From assembly GCF_018614035.1 (NCBI RefSeq), contig NZ_JAGGPA010000025.1:62001-126000 (forward strand): a DNA stretch of 64,000 bases. Reading direction: 5' to 3'. Each line of letters begins with the position of its first letter. The stretch's first letter is position 1. The notes beneath the pieces were generated by a model. That model saw only the letters and a list, made by a program, of their open reading frames with translations. It was not told the origin of the DNA and made no database searches. The position numbers were made by a program, and so were the translations under genes. Shown here in pieces: positions 44,114 through 53,816 of this stretch. This DNA comes from Streptomyces sp. ISL-96. GTDB lineage: Bacteria; Actinomycetota; Actinomycetes; Streptomycetales; Streptomycetaceae.

Positions 44114-45477
44114 AGTCGTTCGAAGGAGCGGCGGAGCTCCCAGTCGGTCACCGCGGAGTCGAACGCTTCGAGTTCGACCCGCGCCATGTTGCGGTAGTGC
44201 GCGACGACTTCGTCGCCGAAGGCGGCCTTGGCGATGGGGCTGTTCTCCCAGAGTTCGGCGGCCTCGCGCAGCGAGGTGGGGACGTGCTCGTAGCCGCCGG
44301 TGTAGGCATTGCCCGTACAGACCTCGGGGAGTTCGAGTTTTTGCTCGATGCCGTAGAGGCCGGCCGCGACCAGGCCCGCGACGGCGAGGTGCGGGTTGAC
44401 GTCGCCGCCGGGCAGCCGGTTCTCGAAGCGCATCGAGCGGCCGTGGCCGACGACGCGGAGCGAGCAGGTGCGGTTGTCGTGGCCCCAGGCGACGGCGGTC
44501 GGGGCGAAGGATCCGGGCTGGAAGCGCTTGTAGGAGTTGATGTTCGGCGCGTAGAGGAGCGCGAAATCGCGGAGGGCGGCCAGCTGTCCTGCGAGGAAGT
44601 GCCGCATGACGGGGGACATTCCGTCGGCGGCGTCGTCACCCGCCATGACGTTGCGGCCGTCCGCATCCTGCAAGGAGAGGTGGATGTGGCAGGAGTTGCC
44701 CTCGCGCTCGTTGTACTTCGCCATGAAGGTGAGCGAGACGCCCTCCTGCGAGGCGATCTCCTTGGCACCCGTCTTGTAGATGGCGTGCTGGTCGCAGGTG
44801 ACGAGGGCTTCGTCGTACTTGAAGACGATCTCGTGCTGGCCGGGATTGCACTCACCCTTGGCCGACTCGACGGTCAGGCCCGCGGCGGTCATGTCGTTGC
44901 GGATGCGGCGCAGGAGGGGTTCGATGCGGCCGGTGCCGAGGACCGAGTAGTCGATGTTGTACTGGTTGGCGGGTACGAGGTCCTTGTAGCCGCGGTCCCA
45001 GGCTTCCTCGTAACTGTCCTTGAAGACGATGAATTCGAGTTCGGTGCCGACGTGCGCGGTGTAGCCGAGCTCGGCGAGGCGCTCCAGCTGGCGGCGCAGG
45101 ATCTGGCGGGGAGCGGCCACCACCGGTGAGCCGTCGTTCCAGGCCAGGTCGGCGATGAGCATGGCCGTGCCGTCGTTCCAGGGAACGCGCCGCAGGGTGG
45201 AGAGGTCGGCGTGCATGGCGAAGTCGCCGTAGCCGCGGTCCCAGGAGGCCATCTCGTAGCCGTCGACCGTGTTCATCTCGGTGTCGACGGCCAGGAGGTA
45301 GTTGCAGCCTTCGGTGCCGTGGTCCAGTACGTCGTCGAGAAAGAACTGGGCGGCGAACCGCTTGCCCTGGAGGCGCCCCTGCATGTCGGGGAAGGCCAGG
45401 ACGACTGTGTCGATCTCACCGCTCGCCACGAGGGCACGGAGCTCCTCAAGAGCTAGCGGGGGTGTGCGGTCTGCCAC
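44110..45477 (-). CDS. Glutamine-synthetase-like ligase (GlnA4-type)
   Basis: The 455-residue protein has the catalytic folds of GS: LVLAFPDMQGRLQGKRF, AKGECNPGQHEIVFKYD, SLTFMAKYN, NSYKRFQPGSFAPTAVAWGHDNRT and GRSMRFENRLPGGDVNPHLA. Adenylylation-site and key ammonium-pocket residues differ from GlnA, as in the gamma-glutamylpolyamine/ethanolamide synthetases of Streptomyces (GlnA2/3/4). From its position, GlnA4 (described as ethanolamine-specific) is the best match, but the substrate is inferred. It uses ATP and glutamate. It heads the operon with the ALDH and SDR and is divergent from a FadR-type regulator. Confidence 0.85.
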   Translation of the reverse strand: MADRTPPLALEELRALVASGEIDTVVLAFPDMQGRLQGKRFAAQFFLDDVLDHGTEGCNYLLAVDTEMNTVDGYEMASWDRGYGDFAMHADLSTLRRVPWNDGTAMLIADLAWNDGSPVVAAPRQILRRQLERLAELGYTAHVGTELEFIVFKDSYEEAWDRGYKDLVPANQYNIDYSVLGTGRIEPLLRRIRNDMTAAGLTVESAKGECNPGQHEIVFKYDEALVTCDQHAIYKTGAKEIASQEGVSLTFMAKYNEREGNSCHIHLSLQDADGRNVMAGDDAADGMSPVMRHFLAGQLAALRDFALLYAPNINSYKRFQPGSFAPTAVAWGHDNRTCSLRVVGHGRSMRFENRLPGGDVNPHLAVAGLVAAGLYGIEQKLELPEVCTGNAYTGGYEHVPTSLREAAELWENSPIAKAAFGDEVVAHYRNMARVELEAFDSAVTDWELRRSFERL

Positions 45478-45510
45478 GGAAAGTTCCTCCTTCGGTCAGC
45501 CGGAAGCCAT

Positions 45511-45532
45511 AAGGTATTGCTGAAGACCATTG
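45511..45532. promoter_or_regulatory. Dyad operator between ligase and FadR-type regulator
   Basis: A 22-base site reads AAGGTAT-N8-ACCATTG, with GGT and ACC 10 bases apart as inverted core. The same spaced pattern recurs at 46367 before the permease. It occupies the divergent promoter, so the adjacent regulator is the obvious ligand. Inferred from the shared pattern. Confidence 0.6.
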
Positions 45533-45554
45533 CTTGGGAAGGGGAAACCGCAAC

Positions 45555-46283
45555 GTGGCGAATGAAATCGGCTCGATGGACCCTCTGACACCCGTCCTGC
45601 GGCCCGTCCGGGCGGGGAACGGGTTCGAGGAGGCGCTGGAGCAGATCCTCCAGGTCCTGCGCCTGGGCCTGGTGCCCGTCGGGGAGAGGCTGCCCGCCGA
45701 GCGTGAGCTGGCCGACCGCCTGCGGATCAGCAGGGTCACACTGCGCGAGGTCCTGAAGGTCCTCCAGGACCAGGGCCTCGTCGAGAGCAGGCGCGGCAGG
45801 TACGGCGGAACGTTCGTGCTGCCGCACCCGGACGCCTCGGGGGAGGGCGAGCTGCGCCGGCGCGTGGAGGCCGTCGACGTGGAGGACACGCTGCGCTTCC
45901 GTGAGGTGCTGGAGGTCGGTGCGGCCGGGCTGTGTGCGGCGTACGGGCTCGACGACGACGGCGCGCGGCGGCTGCGGGCGGCGCTCGCGGCGACGCACGA
46001 CGCGCCGCTGGCCGACTACCGCCGGCTGGACACCCTGCTGCATCTCACGCTCGCCGAGCTGTCCGGATCGCCGACGCTGACCGCGCAGTACGCCGCCGTA
46101 CGCGCCACGGTGAACGGGCTGCTCGACTGCATCCCGCTGCTCGTACGCAACCTGGAGCACTCCCAGCAGCAGCACACCGCGCTGGTCGAGGCGGTGCTCG
46201 ACGGCGACGCGGACGGGGCGCGGGAGGTGATGCGCGAGCACTGCTCGGGCACGGCCGCGCTGCTGCGGGGATTCCTCACCTGA
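45555..46283 (+). CDS. FadR-type GntR transcriptional regulator
   Basis: The 242-residue protein has the GntR winged helix (EQILQVLRLGLVPVGERLPAERELADRLRISRVTLREVLKVLQDQGLVE) and a C-terminal FCD helical domain with metal-site residues (LRFREVLEVGAAGLCA, DTLLHLTLAELSGSP, HTALVEAVLDGDADGAREVMREH). GTG 45555 has GGGAAGGGG upstream. It is flanked by the catabolic operon and the permease, both preceded by the same dyad site, so it probably represses them until a pathway intermediate binds. Confidence 0.88.
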   Translation: MANEIGSMDPLTPVLRPVRAGNGFEEALEQILQVLRLGLVPVGERLPAERELADRLRISRVTLREVLKVLQDQGLVESRRGRYGGTFVLPHPDASGEGELRRRVEAVDVEDTLRFREVLEVGAAGLCAAYGLDDDGARRLRAALAATHDAPLADYRRLDTLLHLTLAELSGSPTLTAQYAAVRATVNGLLDCIPLLVRNLEHSQQQHTALVEAVLDGDADGAREVMREHCSGTAALLRGFLT

Positions 46284-46366
46284 CACATGACGTGTAACGC
46301 CGGGCGATGCGGATCCGTAACAGCGGCTTAACGCACAGGTCTTGCGCTGGGACCGGCCGAACCACA

Positions 46367-46388
46367 AAGGTATGGCCACCCACCATTG
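46367..46388. promoter_or_regulatory. Second copy of the FadR-type dyad operator
   Basis: AAGGTAT-N8-ACCATTG occurs 32 bases before the permease start. Both 7-base flanks are identical to those of the site at 45511 and 16 of 22 bases agree overall. It supports one regulon covering ligase, ALDH, SDR, permease and hydrolase. Confidence 0.6.
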
Positions 46389-46420
46389 AACCGAGCATTG
46401 ACCCGAGGCAGGAGCGGCTC

Positions 46421-47902
<1,482 letters not shown>

Positions 47903-47954
47903 TCACCACCGATCACCACTGAGCACCACTGCGCCCACACCGACCGGAGGACCC

Positions 47955-48644
47955 GTGTCCAAGCCGCTCATCGGCATCAGCACCTACCTGGAGCCCGCCA
48001 AGTGGGGCGTGTGGGACATGCCCGCCGCCCTGCTCCCGGCCGGGTATCCGCGCCTCGTGCAGGCGGCGGGCGGCCTCGCCGCGATGGTGCCGCCCGACTC
48101 GCCGTCGTACGCCGGGGAGGTCGTGGCCCGCCTCGACGGCCTGGTCGTGGCGGGCGGCGCCGATGTGGAGCCCGTACGGTACGGAGCCGAGCCGCACCCC
48201 CGCACCGGGCCGCCGGCGCGGGAGCGGGACGCGTGGGAACTCGCCCTGATCGAGGCTGCTTTGGCGTCCGGTACGCCGCTGCTGGGCATCTGCCGCGGCA
48301 TGCAGCTGCTGAACGTCGCGCTGGGCGGCACCCTTGTGCAGCACCTGGGCGGCCACACCGGCGGCCCGGGGGCCTTCGGCGAGCACACGGTGAAGCCTGT
48401 GCCCGGCACGCGCTACGCCTCGGTCGTACCGGAGGAGACCGGCGTACCGACGTACCACCACCAGGCCGCCGACCGGCTCGGTGACGGCCTGGTGGTGTCG
48501 GCGTACGCCGCTGACGGGACGCCCGAGGCGCTCGAACTGCCCGGCGAGCAGTGGGTGCTCGGCGTCCAGTGGCACCCGGAGATGGGCGGGGACCTGCGGG
48601 TGATGGAGGCGTTGGTGTCGGCGGCCGCGGTCACCGCCGGGTAA
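47955..48644 (+). CDS. Class I glutamine-amidotransferase-like gamma-glutamyl hydrolase (PuuD-like)
   Basis: The 229-residue protein has the peptidase C26 pattern: the nucleophile Cys in LLGICRGMQLLNVALGGTL and the His and Glu in GVQWHPE. GVPTYHHQAAD is typical of gamma-glutamyl-GABA hydrolases. It would release glutamate from the oxidised gamma-glutamyl intermediate, closing the pathway. CGGAGG precedes GTG 47955. It lies 52 bases after the permease, probably co-transcribed. Confidence 0.88.
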   Translation: MSKPLIGISTYLEPAKWGVWDMPAALLPAGYPRLVQAAGGLAAMVPPDSPSYAGEVVARLDGLVVAGGADVEPVRYGAEPHPRTGPPARERDAWELALIEAALASGTPLLGICRGMQLLNVALGGTLVQHLGGHTGGPGAFGEHTVKPVPGTRYASVVPEETGVPTYHHQAADRLGDGLVVSAYAADGTPEALELPGEQWVLGVQWHPEMGGDLRVMEALVSAAAVTAG

Positions 48645-48698
48645 GCGGCAGCTCCGGACCCGACAAGGCGAGCCTGGACGGCCTGCCGTGCGCGCACG

Positions 48699-49163
48699 TC
48701 AGATACGGCCGGCCAGCAGGCGGGTGACCGGGCCCAGGCTGCGCTGTTCGGCCTTGCGGCCCGCCACGAACGAGGCGGCGCCGATCGCCACCGCGCCGGC
48801 GCTCGCGCCCGCGATGACGGCCTTGCGGGCGTTGAGCAGCACCCACGCGGTGGACGCGGTCGACGCGACCTTGCCCGCCGCGGAGTCCAGGGCCTGACGG
48901 CTGACCTCGACTCCCTTGATTCCGGCGGCCTTCGCGGAACCGAGCGCGTCCGTGGCCTTCGCGGTGGTGTCGGCGGCCGCGGCCTTCGCCGTGCCCGCCG
49001 TGTCCGAGGCCTTCGCGGTGGCGTCATTGGCCGCGGCCTTCGCGGTGCCCGCCGTGTCCGAGGCCTTTCCGTTGGTCCTGGAGGCGGTGGTCCTGGAGGC
49101 GGCGCGGGCCGTTGTGTTGTTGGCGTTGGGCTTGGACTTGGTGTTCTTGTCCTGTTCAGTCAT
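48699..49163 (-). CDS. Ala/Lys-rich repeat protein with C-terminal hydrophobic segment
   Basis: About 154 residues. The N-terminal third is basic and low in complexity. Residues 33-78 hold three 18-residue repeats beginning KASDTAGTAKAAA / KATDALGSAKAAG. Eighteen residues make exactly five alpha-helical turns, so one face of a long amphipathic helix would be uniform. A hydrophobic stretch (about 113-135) follows. It resembles LEA-like, histone-H1-like or phasin-like proteins; I cannot assign one. The start at ATG 49163 or ATG 49190 is uncertain because neither has a good ribosome site. Confidence 0.6.
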   Translation of the reverse strand: MTEQDKNTKSKPNANNTTARAASRTTASRTNGKASDTAGTAKAAANDATAKASDTAGTAKAAAADTTAKATDALGSAKAAGIKGVEVSRQALDSAAGKVASTASTAWVLLNARKAVIAGASAGAVAIGAASFVAGRKAEQRSLGPVTRLLAGRI

Positions 49164-49199
49164 GCCCTTCGGGTATCCGCTACGGGCCATGACAAACAG

Positions 49200-50159
49200 T
49201 TAGGCCTTCTCCGGCGTCGGGCGCGTCAGCCCCAGCAGGTCCCGCGCGGGCCCCGTGGGCCGCGGTCCCGTCGGCCAGACCGCCCGCAGGTCGCGGCGCA
49301 ACCGCACGCCTTCGACCGGGATTTCCACGAGTCGGCGGGAGGCCAGCTCCTCCCGCACGGCGAGCTCGCTGAGCACGCTGGGGCCCGCGCCGCTGACGGC
49401 CGCCGCCTTCACCGCTGTCGTGGAGGCGAGTTCGAGGAGGGGGTCCGCCAGGCCGCCGTACCCGGCGAGCGCGGCGTCCAGGACCTGCCGGGTTCCGGAG
49501 CCCCTCTCGCGCAGGATGAGTGACGCCTCGGCCAGTTCCCTCGCCTCCACCGGGCGGCGCCGGCGCGCCCAGGGGTGGTTACTGGCCGCGACCACGACGA
49601 GCCGGTCGTGGCCTATGACGACACCGTCGAGCCCGTCCGGTATGGCCAGGCCCTCCACGAAACCCAGGTCGGCCTCACCGGTGAGCAGCCGCTCCGCGAC
49701 GGCGGCGGAGTTGCCCGCCAGCAGCGACACCGCCGTACCGGGGCGCTGTCCGCTCAGTGCTATCAGCCAGCCCGGCAGCAGGTACTCGGCGATCGTCATG
49801 CTGGCCGCGACGCGCAGCCGCGAGTCCCGCCGTCCTCGCAGCGCCTGCGCCCCCGCGTCGAAGGCCTCGGCCGCCTCCACCACCCGGCGCGCCCAGTCCG
49901 TGACGAGCGCTCCCGCCTCGGTGAGGCGCGAGCCGCGCGGCGAACGGTCGACGAGGGCGACACCGAGCTGGCGTTCCATGGAACGGATACGGCTGCTCGC
50001 GGCAGGCTGGCTGATGCCGAGCTCCCGCGCCGCGCGTCCCAGGCTGCCGAGCCGGGCGACACCGAGCAGCAGTTCCATGGCGCCGAGGTCGGGCACCCGG
50101 TGGGCGAGCGGCGCCCTGTCGCCGGAGGCCGGGGCGGGGGCGGAATCATCGAAAGCCAT
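49200..50159 (-). CDS. LysR-family transcriptional regulator
   Basis: The 319-residue protein has the LysR helix-turn-helix (MELLLGVARLGSLGRAARELGISQPAASSRIRSMERQLGVALVDR) and a periplasmic-binding-like effector domain. An Ala/Pro/Asp-rich 25-residue extension precedes the HTH. It is divergent from a TDT transporter, with a perfect palindrome between, so it very likely controls that gene. The effector is unknown. Confidence 0.88.
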   Translation of the reverse strand: MAFDDSAPAPASGDRAPLAHRVPDLGAMELLLGVARLGSLGRAARELGISQPAASSRIRSMERQLGVALVDRSPRGSRLTEAGALVTDWARRVVEAAEAFDAGAQALRGRRDSRLRVAASMTIAEYLLPGWLIALSGQRPGTAVSLLAGNSAAVAERLLTGEADLGFVEGLAIPDGLDGVVIGHDRLVVVAASNHPWARRRRPVEARELAEASLILRERGSGTRQVLDAALAGYGGLADPLLELASTTAVKAAAVSGAGPSVLSELAVREELASRRLVEIPVEGVRLRRDLRAVWPTGPRPTGPARDLLGLTRPTPEKA

Positions 50160-50160
50160 A

Positions 50161-50177
50161 AGGTCAGTTTATGACCT
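50161..50177. promoter_or_regulatory. Perfect AGGTCA-N5-TGACCT palindrome
   Basis: The two 6-base arms are exact complements with GTTTA between. The palindrome starts two bases from the LysR gene's start codon and 53 bases from the transporter's ATG, the position expected of an autoregulatory LysR-type site. Confidence 0.6.
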
Positions 50178-50229
50178 CATAGGAATACCGTCCCTGGTGG
50201 GGGCCGCCGGGTCCGTCCAGTGTGGGCGT

Positions 50230-51378
50230 ATGGCCACTTATGCGCAGCCCCGCTCGCTCCGCGCCGCCCCCGCCGGACGGCGGCTCCCCGCGCTGCGCCA
50301 TCTCGGCCCCAACTGGTACGCCACGGTCATGGGCACCTCCATCGTCGCCAACGCCGGCGCCGCCCTCCCCTTCGCCGTCCCCGGCCTGCGCCCCGCGCTC
50401 ACCGTCGTCTGGGGGCTGTCCGCGCTGCTGCTCGGCGCGCTGCTGCTCGTGCGCGCCGGGCACTGGGCGTACCACCGCGACCAGGCGGGGGCCCACCTCC
50501 TCGACCCGGCCGTCGCCCCCTTCTACGGCTGCCTGGCCATGGCGCTGCTCTCGGTCGGCGGCGGCACGGTGACGGTCGGCGGGGACGTCATCGGCCTCGA
50601 CGCCGCCCTCACCGCCGGCACGGTGCTGTGGGGCGCGGGCACGGCCGTCGGGCTGGGGGCCGCCGTCGCGGTCCCGTACCTGATGGTCGTACGTCACCGT
50701 GTCGAGCCCGGCAGTGCCTCGCCCGTGTGGCTGCTGCCGGTGGTGGCGCCGATGGTCTCGGCCGCGCTCGGGCCGCAGATCGTCCCGTATCTGCCCGAGG
50801 GCCAGTGGCGGGAGTCGATGCTGCTCGGCTGTTACGCGATGTTCGGGCTCAGCCTGCTCGCCACGCTGCTGATGATGCCGCTGATCTTCGCGCGCCTCCT
50901 CCAGCACGGCCCGCTGCCGCTCGCGTTGACGCCGACCCTGTTCCTCGTCCTCGGCCCGCTCGGCCAGTCCACCACCGCGGTCAACTCGCTGGCGGACGTG
51001 GCGCCGGGCGCGACAGACGCGCCGTACGCCGATGCGCTCGGCGCGTTCGCGGTCGTGTACGGCGTGCCGGTGATGGGCTTCGCGCTGCTGTGGCTGGCAC
51101 TCGCCGCGGCGATGGTGGTCAGGGCGGCCCGGAACGGCATGCCGTTCACCATGACGTGGTGGGCGTTCACCTTCCCCGTCGGTACGTGCGTGACGGGCGC
51201 CGCCGGACTCGCCCGCCACACCGGGCTGGACGCCCTCGGCTGGCTGGCGGCGGCCCTGTACGCGGCGCTCGTCGTCGCCTGGGCGGTCGCCGGCGTACGT
51301 ACGGCTCGCGGCCTGGTCAGCGGAGCGCTGCTCGCAGCACCCGGGGCGCCTCGGCCAACGACGGTCCGTACCACGTGA
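50230..51378 (+). CDS. TDT-family membrane transporter
   Basis: The 382-residue protein has ten membrane helices and the start LGPNWYATVMGTSIVANAGAALPF, characteristic of the tellurite-resistance/dicarboxylate transporter (TehA/Mae1/SSU1) family. The substrate may be a dicarboxylate, sulfite or halide-like anion. The start is ATG 50230, without a clear Shine-Dalgarno. Its 3' end overlaps the convergent metal-receptor gene by 62 bases. Confidence 0.82.
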   Translation: MATYAQPRSLRAAPAGRRLPALRHLGPNWYATVMGTSIVANAGAALPFAVPGLRPALTVVWGLSALLLGALLLVRAGHWAYHRDQAGAHLLDPAVAPFYGCLAMALLSVGGGTVTVGGDVIGLDAALTAGTVLWGAGTAVGLGAAVAVPYLMVVRHRVEPGSASPVWLLPVVAPMVSAALGPQIVPYLPEGQWRESMLLGCYAMFGLSLLATLLMMPLIFARLLQHGPLPLALTPTLFLVLGPLGQSTTAVNSLADVAPGATDAPYADALGAFAVVYGVPVMGFALLWLALAAAMVVRAARNGMPFTMTWWAFTFPVGTCVTGAAGLARHTGLDALGWLAAALYAALVVAWAVAGVRTARGLVSGALLAAPGAPRPTTVRTT

Positions 51379-52093
51379 GATGACGCCCGCTGACGAGCGC
51401 GGCGGGCAGTGCGGGGAAGGCCTCGGGCCCGTCGTCGGCCGTGAAGCGGTAGGGCTCGTCGGGCAGTACGACGAGGTCCGCACCGGCGGCGCGCAGTTCG
51501 TCGAGGGGGATGCGCGGGTAGCGCTCGGCGTGGCCGGCGTAGAGGTGGTCGACGCCGAGTCTGGCCAGCAGGTCCCCGGCGAAGGTGTCGCGGCCCAGCA
51601 CCATCCAGGGCCTGCGCCAGATCGGCACGACGGCCTTCAGCCGCGGGCCGTCCGTCCGCACGTCACTCCAGGCCGCCTCCGCCGCGTCGAGCCAGGCCGG
51701 GCGGGCGCTCAGACCGCAGCCGTCGACCAGGACCCGCTCCAGCTCGGCGAGGGCCTCGGGCAGATCGCGGATCACGGTGACCATGACGGTGAGCCCGGCC
51801 TGCCGCAGGGCGGCGAGATCGGGCTCGCGGTTCTCTTCCTCGTTGGCGATGACGAGATCGGGGCGCAGTCGTACGACCGCCTCGACGTCCGGATTCTTCG
51901 TGCCGCCGATCCGTACGACGTCGAGGTCCGCCGGGTGGCTGCACCAGTCGGTCGCCCCGACGAGCAGGCCGGGCGCGCTGACGGCCACGGCCTCCGTCAG
52001 GGACGGTACGAGCGAGACGACGCGTGGGCGCACGGCGGCCTGCCCGCCGTCAGCCGGTTTGACGCGGGTCTGCGTCGGAGTCGGCGCCGTCAC
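51317..52093 (-). CDS. Helical-backbone metal receptor (BtuF-like, cytoplasmic)
   Basis: The 258-residue protein has the class III substrate-binding fold: RVVSLVPSLTEAVAVSAPGLLVGATDWCSHPADL, RIGGTKNPDVEAVVRLRPDLVIANEEENREPDLAALRQAG and the RRPWMVLGRDTFAGDLLARLG end. It lacks a signal peptide or lipobox, so it is not a typical transport component. It may bind cobalamin or another chelate in the cytoplasm. Its 5' end overlaps the upstream XRE-cupin gene by 44 bases. Confidence 0.75.
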   Translation of the reverse strand: MTAPTPTQTRVKPADGGQAAVRPRVVSLVPSLTEAVAVSAPGLLVGATDWCSHPADLDVVRIGGTKNPDVEAVVRLRPDLVIANEEENREPDLAALRQAGLTVMVTVIRDLPEALAELERVLVDGCGLSARPAWLDAAEAAWSDVRTDGPRLKAVVPIWRRPWMVLGRDTFAGDLLARLGVDHLYAGHAERYPRIPLDELRAAGADLVVLPDEPYRFTADDGPEAFPALPAALVSGRHLTWYGPSLAEAPRVLRAALR

Positions 52094-52631
52094 CGTGTCC
52101 GACCGTGCCGGCCGCCGCTACGACGAGGATCCGGGTGCCGGGTTCGGTGGCCCGCCACCGGTGCCGTACGCCACCGGACAGGAACAGCGTGTCGCCGCGC
52201 TCCAGCCGGTACGCCCGGCCTTCCGCCTCCACCTCGGCGGCGCCATCGGCGATGTACATGAGCTCGTCGCCGTGGTGCTGGAACTCGCGCCCGGTGTCCT
52301 GCTCCCCGATGTATTCGGTGGCGCGCAGCTGATGCCTCCCGCGCACGACACACCGCACGGCCGCGCCATCGCCGTCTTCCTCCACGGCGCGTACGACATC
52401 GACCGTACGCCCCGAGTCGGCGGCGGCGATCAGCTCGGCCGCCGAGGTCTCCAGCGCCTGGGCCACCCGCTCCAGGGAGCGGGTGCTGGGTCTGGCGCGT
52501 TCGTTCTCGACCTGGCTGAGGAATGGCACCGAGAGCCCGCTGCGGGCCGCGACCGTGGCCAGGGTGAGGGCCAGGGACTTGCGGCGCCTCCGGACGGCCG
52601 TACCGACCCGAAGGGTTTCCTTGTCGTCCAT
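52050..52631 (-). CDS. XRE-cupin transcriptional regulator
   Basis: The 193-residue protein has an N-terminal helix-turn-helix (VGTAVRRRRKSLALTLATVAARSGLSVPFLSQVENERARPSTRSLERVAQAL) and a C-terminal cupin (GREFQHHGDELMYIADGAAEVEAEGRAYRLERGDTLFLSGGVRHRWRA). The histidine-rich loop is consistent with metal binding. It overlaps the metal-receptor gene by 44 bases, so the two are coupled and may form a sensing pair. The C-terminal tail is acidic and encoded in the overlap. Confidence 0.85.
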   Translation of the reverse strand: MDDKETLRVGTAVRRRRKSLALTLATVAARSGLSVPFLSQVENERARPSTRSLERVAQALETSAAELIAAADSGRTVDVVRAVEEDGDGAAVRCVVRGRHQLRATEYIGEQDTGREFQHHGDELMYIADGAAEVEAEGRAYRLERGDTLFLSGGVRHRWRATEPGTRILVVAAAGTVGHGDGADSDADPRQTG

Positions 52632-52831
52632 CGCTCCGGCTCCCTCCCTGTCTCGTGGTGGTCATCAGTCGTCAGTCGTCAGTCATGGGCACTGAGTGCA
52701 GCCTACGCAGCTTCGCGCGCCGGTTTCGTACATACGTCAGGGAAGGCCCCCCTGTCCAGGACGGTGGTGCTACGGCGTCCGGCTCAGCCCGCGGCACGGA
52801 CGGCATTGGGGCCGTACGGCATCATCGGGGT

Positions 52832-53752
52832 GTGACGCGACGCCTGATGCTCCTCGACACCGCTTCCCTCTACTTCCGCGCGTATTTCGGAGTCCCGGAC
52901 TCCGTACGCGCCCCGGACGGTACGCCCGTCAACGCCGTACGCGGCCTGCTCAACTTCATCACCCAACTCGTCCAGACCCACCATCCCGACGACCTCGTCG
53001 CGTGCATGGACGCCGACTGGCGCCCGCAGTGGCGGGTCGACCTGATCCCCTCCTACAAGGCGCACCGCGTCGCGGAGGAGACCGAGACGGGCCCGGACGA
53101 GGAGGTCGTCCCCGACACGCTCAGCCCGCAGGTGCCGATCATCGAGGACGTGCTCGACGCGCTCGGGATCGCCCGGGTGGGCGTGGAGCCGTACGAGGCG
53201 GACGATGTGATCGGGACGCTCGCGGGCCTGGCCACGGGGCCGGTGGACATCGTCACCGGGGACCGCGACCTCTTCCAGCTGGTCGACGACGCCCGCGAGG
53301 TGCGGGTGCTGTACCCGCTGAAGGGTGTCGGCTCGCTCCAGGTCACCGACGAGGCGTGGCTTCGCGACAAGTACGCGGTGAACGGTCCCGGGTACGTCGA
53401 TCTGGCGATCCTGCGCGGCGACCCGAGCGACGGACTTCCGGGCGTTCCCGGGATCGGCGAGAAGACGGCCGCGAAGCTCCTCGACGCGTACGGCGACCTG
53501 GCCGGGATCATGGCGGCGGTCGGCGACCCCATGTCCGGACTGACGCCGTCGCAGCGCAAGCGGCTGGACGAGGCGCGCGACTACCTCGCCGTCGCGCCGA
53601 AGGTGGTGCGCGTCGCCTCCGACGTACCACTGCCGGACTTCGATCCGGCGCTGCCCACCGAGCCGCGCGATCCGGCGGCGCTCGACGAACTCGCGGCGCG
53701 ATGGGGACTCGGCAGCTCGCTGGAGCGCCTGCTCGCCGCTCTCCACGGCTAG
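52832..53752 (+). CDS. 5'-3' exonuclease (FEN-like, Pol I N-terminal type)
   Basis: The 306-residue protein has MLLDTASLYFRAYFGVP, PSYKAHRVAEETE, EADDVIGTLA, TGDRDLFQLVDD and LRGDPSDGLPGVPGIGEKTAAKLL, the metal-binding and helix-hairpin-helix motifs of the stand-alone 5' nuclease. It probably processes flaps and primers in replication and repair. GTG 52832 starts the conserved frame. The 200-base upstream region includes an imperfect GTCAGTC direct repeat near 52664-52684. Confidence 0.9.
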   Translation: MTRRLMLLDTASLYFRAYFGVPDSVRAPDGTPVNAVRGLLNFITQLVQTHHPDDLVACMDADWRPQWRVDLIPSYKAHRVAEETETGPDEEVVPDTLSPQVPIIEDVLDALGIARVGVEPYEADDVIGTLAGLATGPVDIVTGDRDLFQLVDDAREVRVLYPLKGVGSLQVTDEAWLRDKYAVNGPGYVDLAILRGDPSDGLPGVPGIGEKTAAKLLDAYGDLAGIMAAVGDPMSGLTPSQRKRLDEARDYLAVAPKVVRVASDVPLPDFDPALPTEPRDPAALDELAARWGLGSSLERLLAALHG

Positions 53753-53761
53753 ACTGCTAAC

Positions 53762-53780
53762 TTAGGTAAGCCTAAGCATG
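53762..53780 (+). promoter_or_regulatory. DtxR/DmdR iron box
   Basis: The 19-base stretch starting TTAGGTAAGCCTAA agrees with the DtxR consensus at about 16 of 19 positions. It lies 37 bases before the chosen start of the siderophore-interacting gene, so iron-replete repression is expected. Confidence 0.7.
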
Positions 53781-53816
53781 CAAGCGTCTGAGCAAGCGAG
53801 AGTCAGGGGAAGCGCC

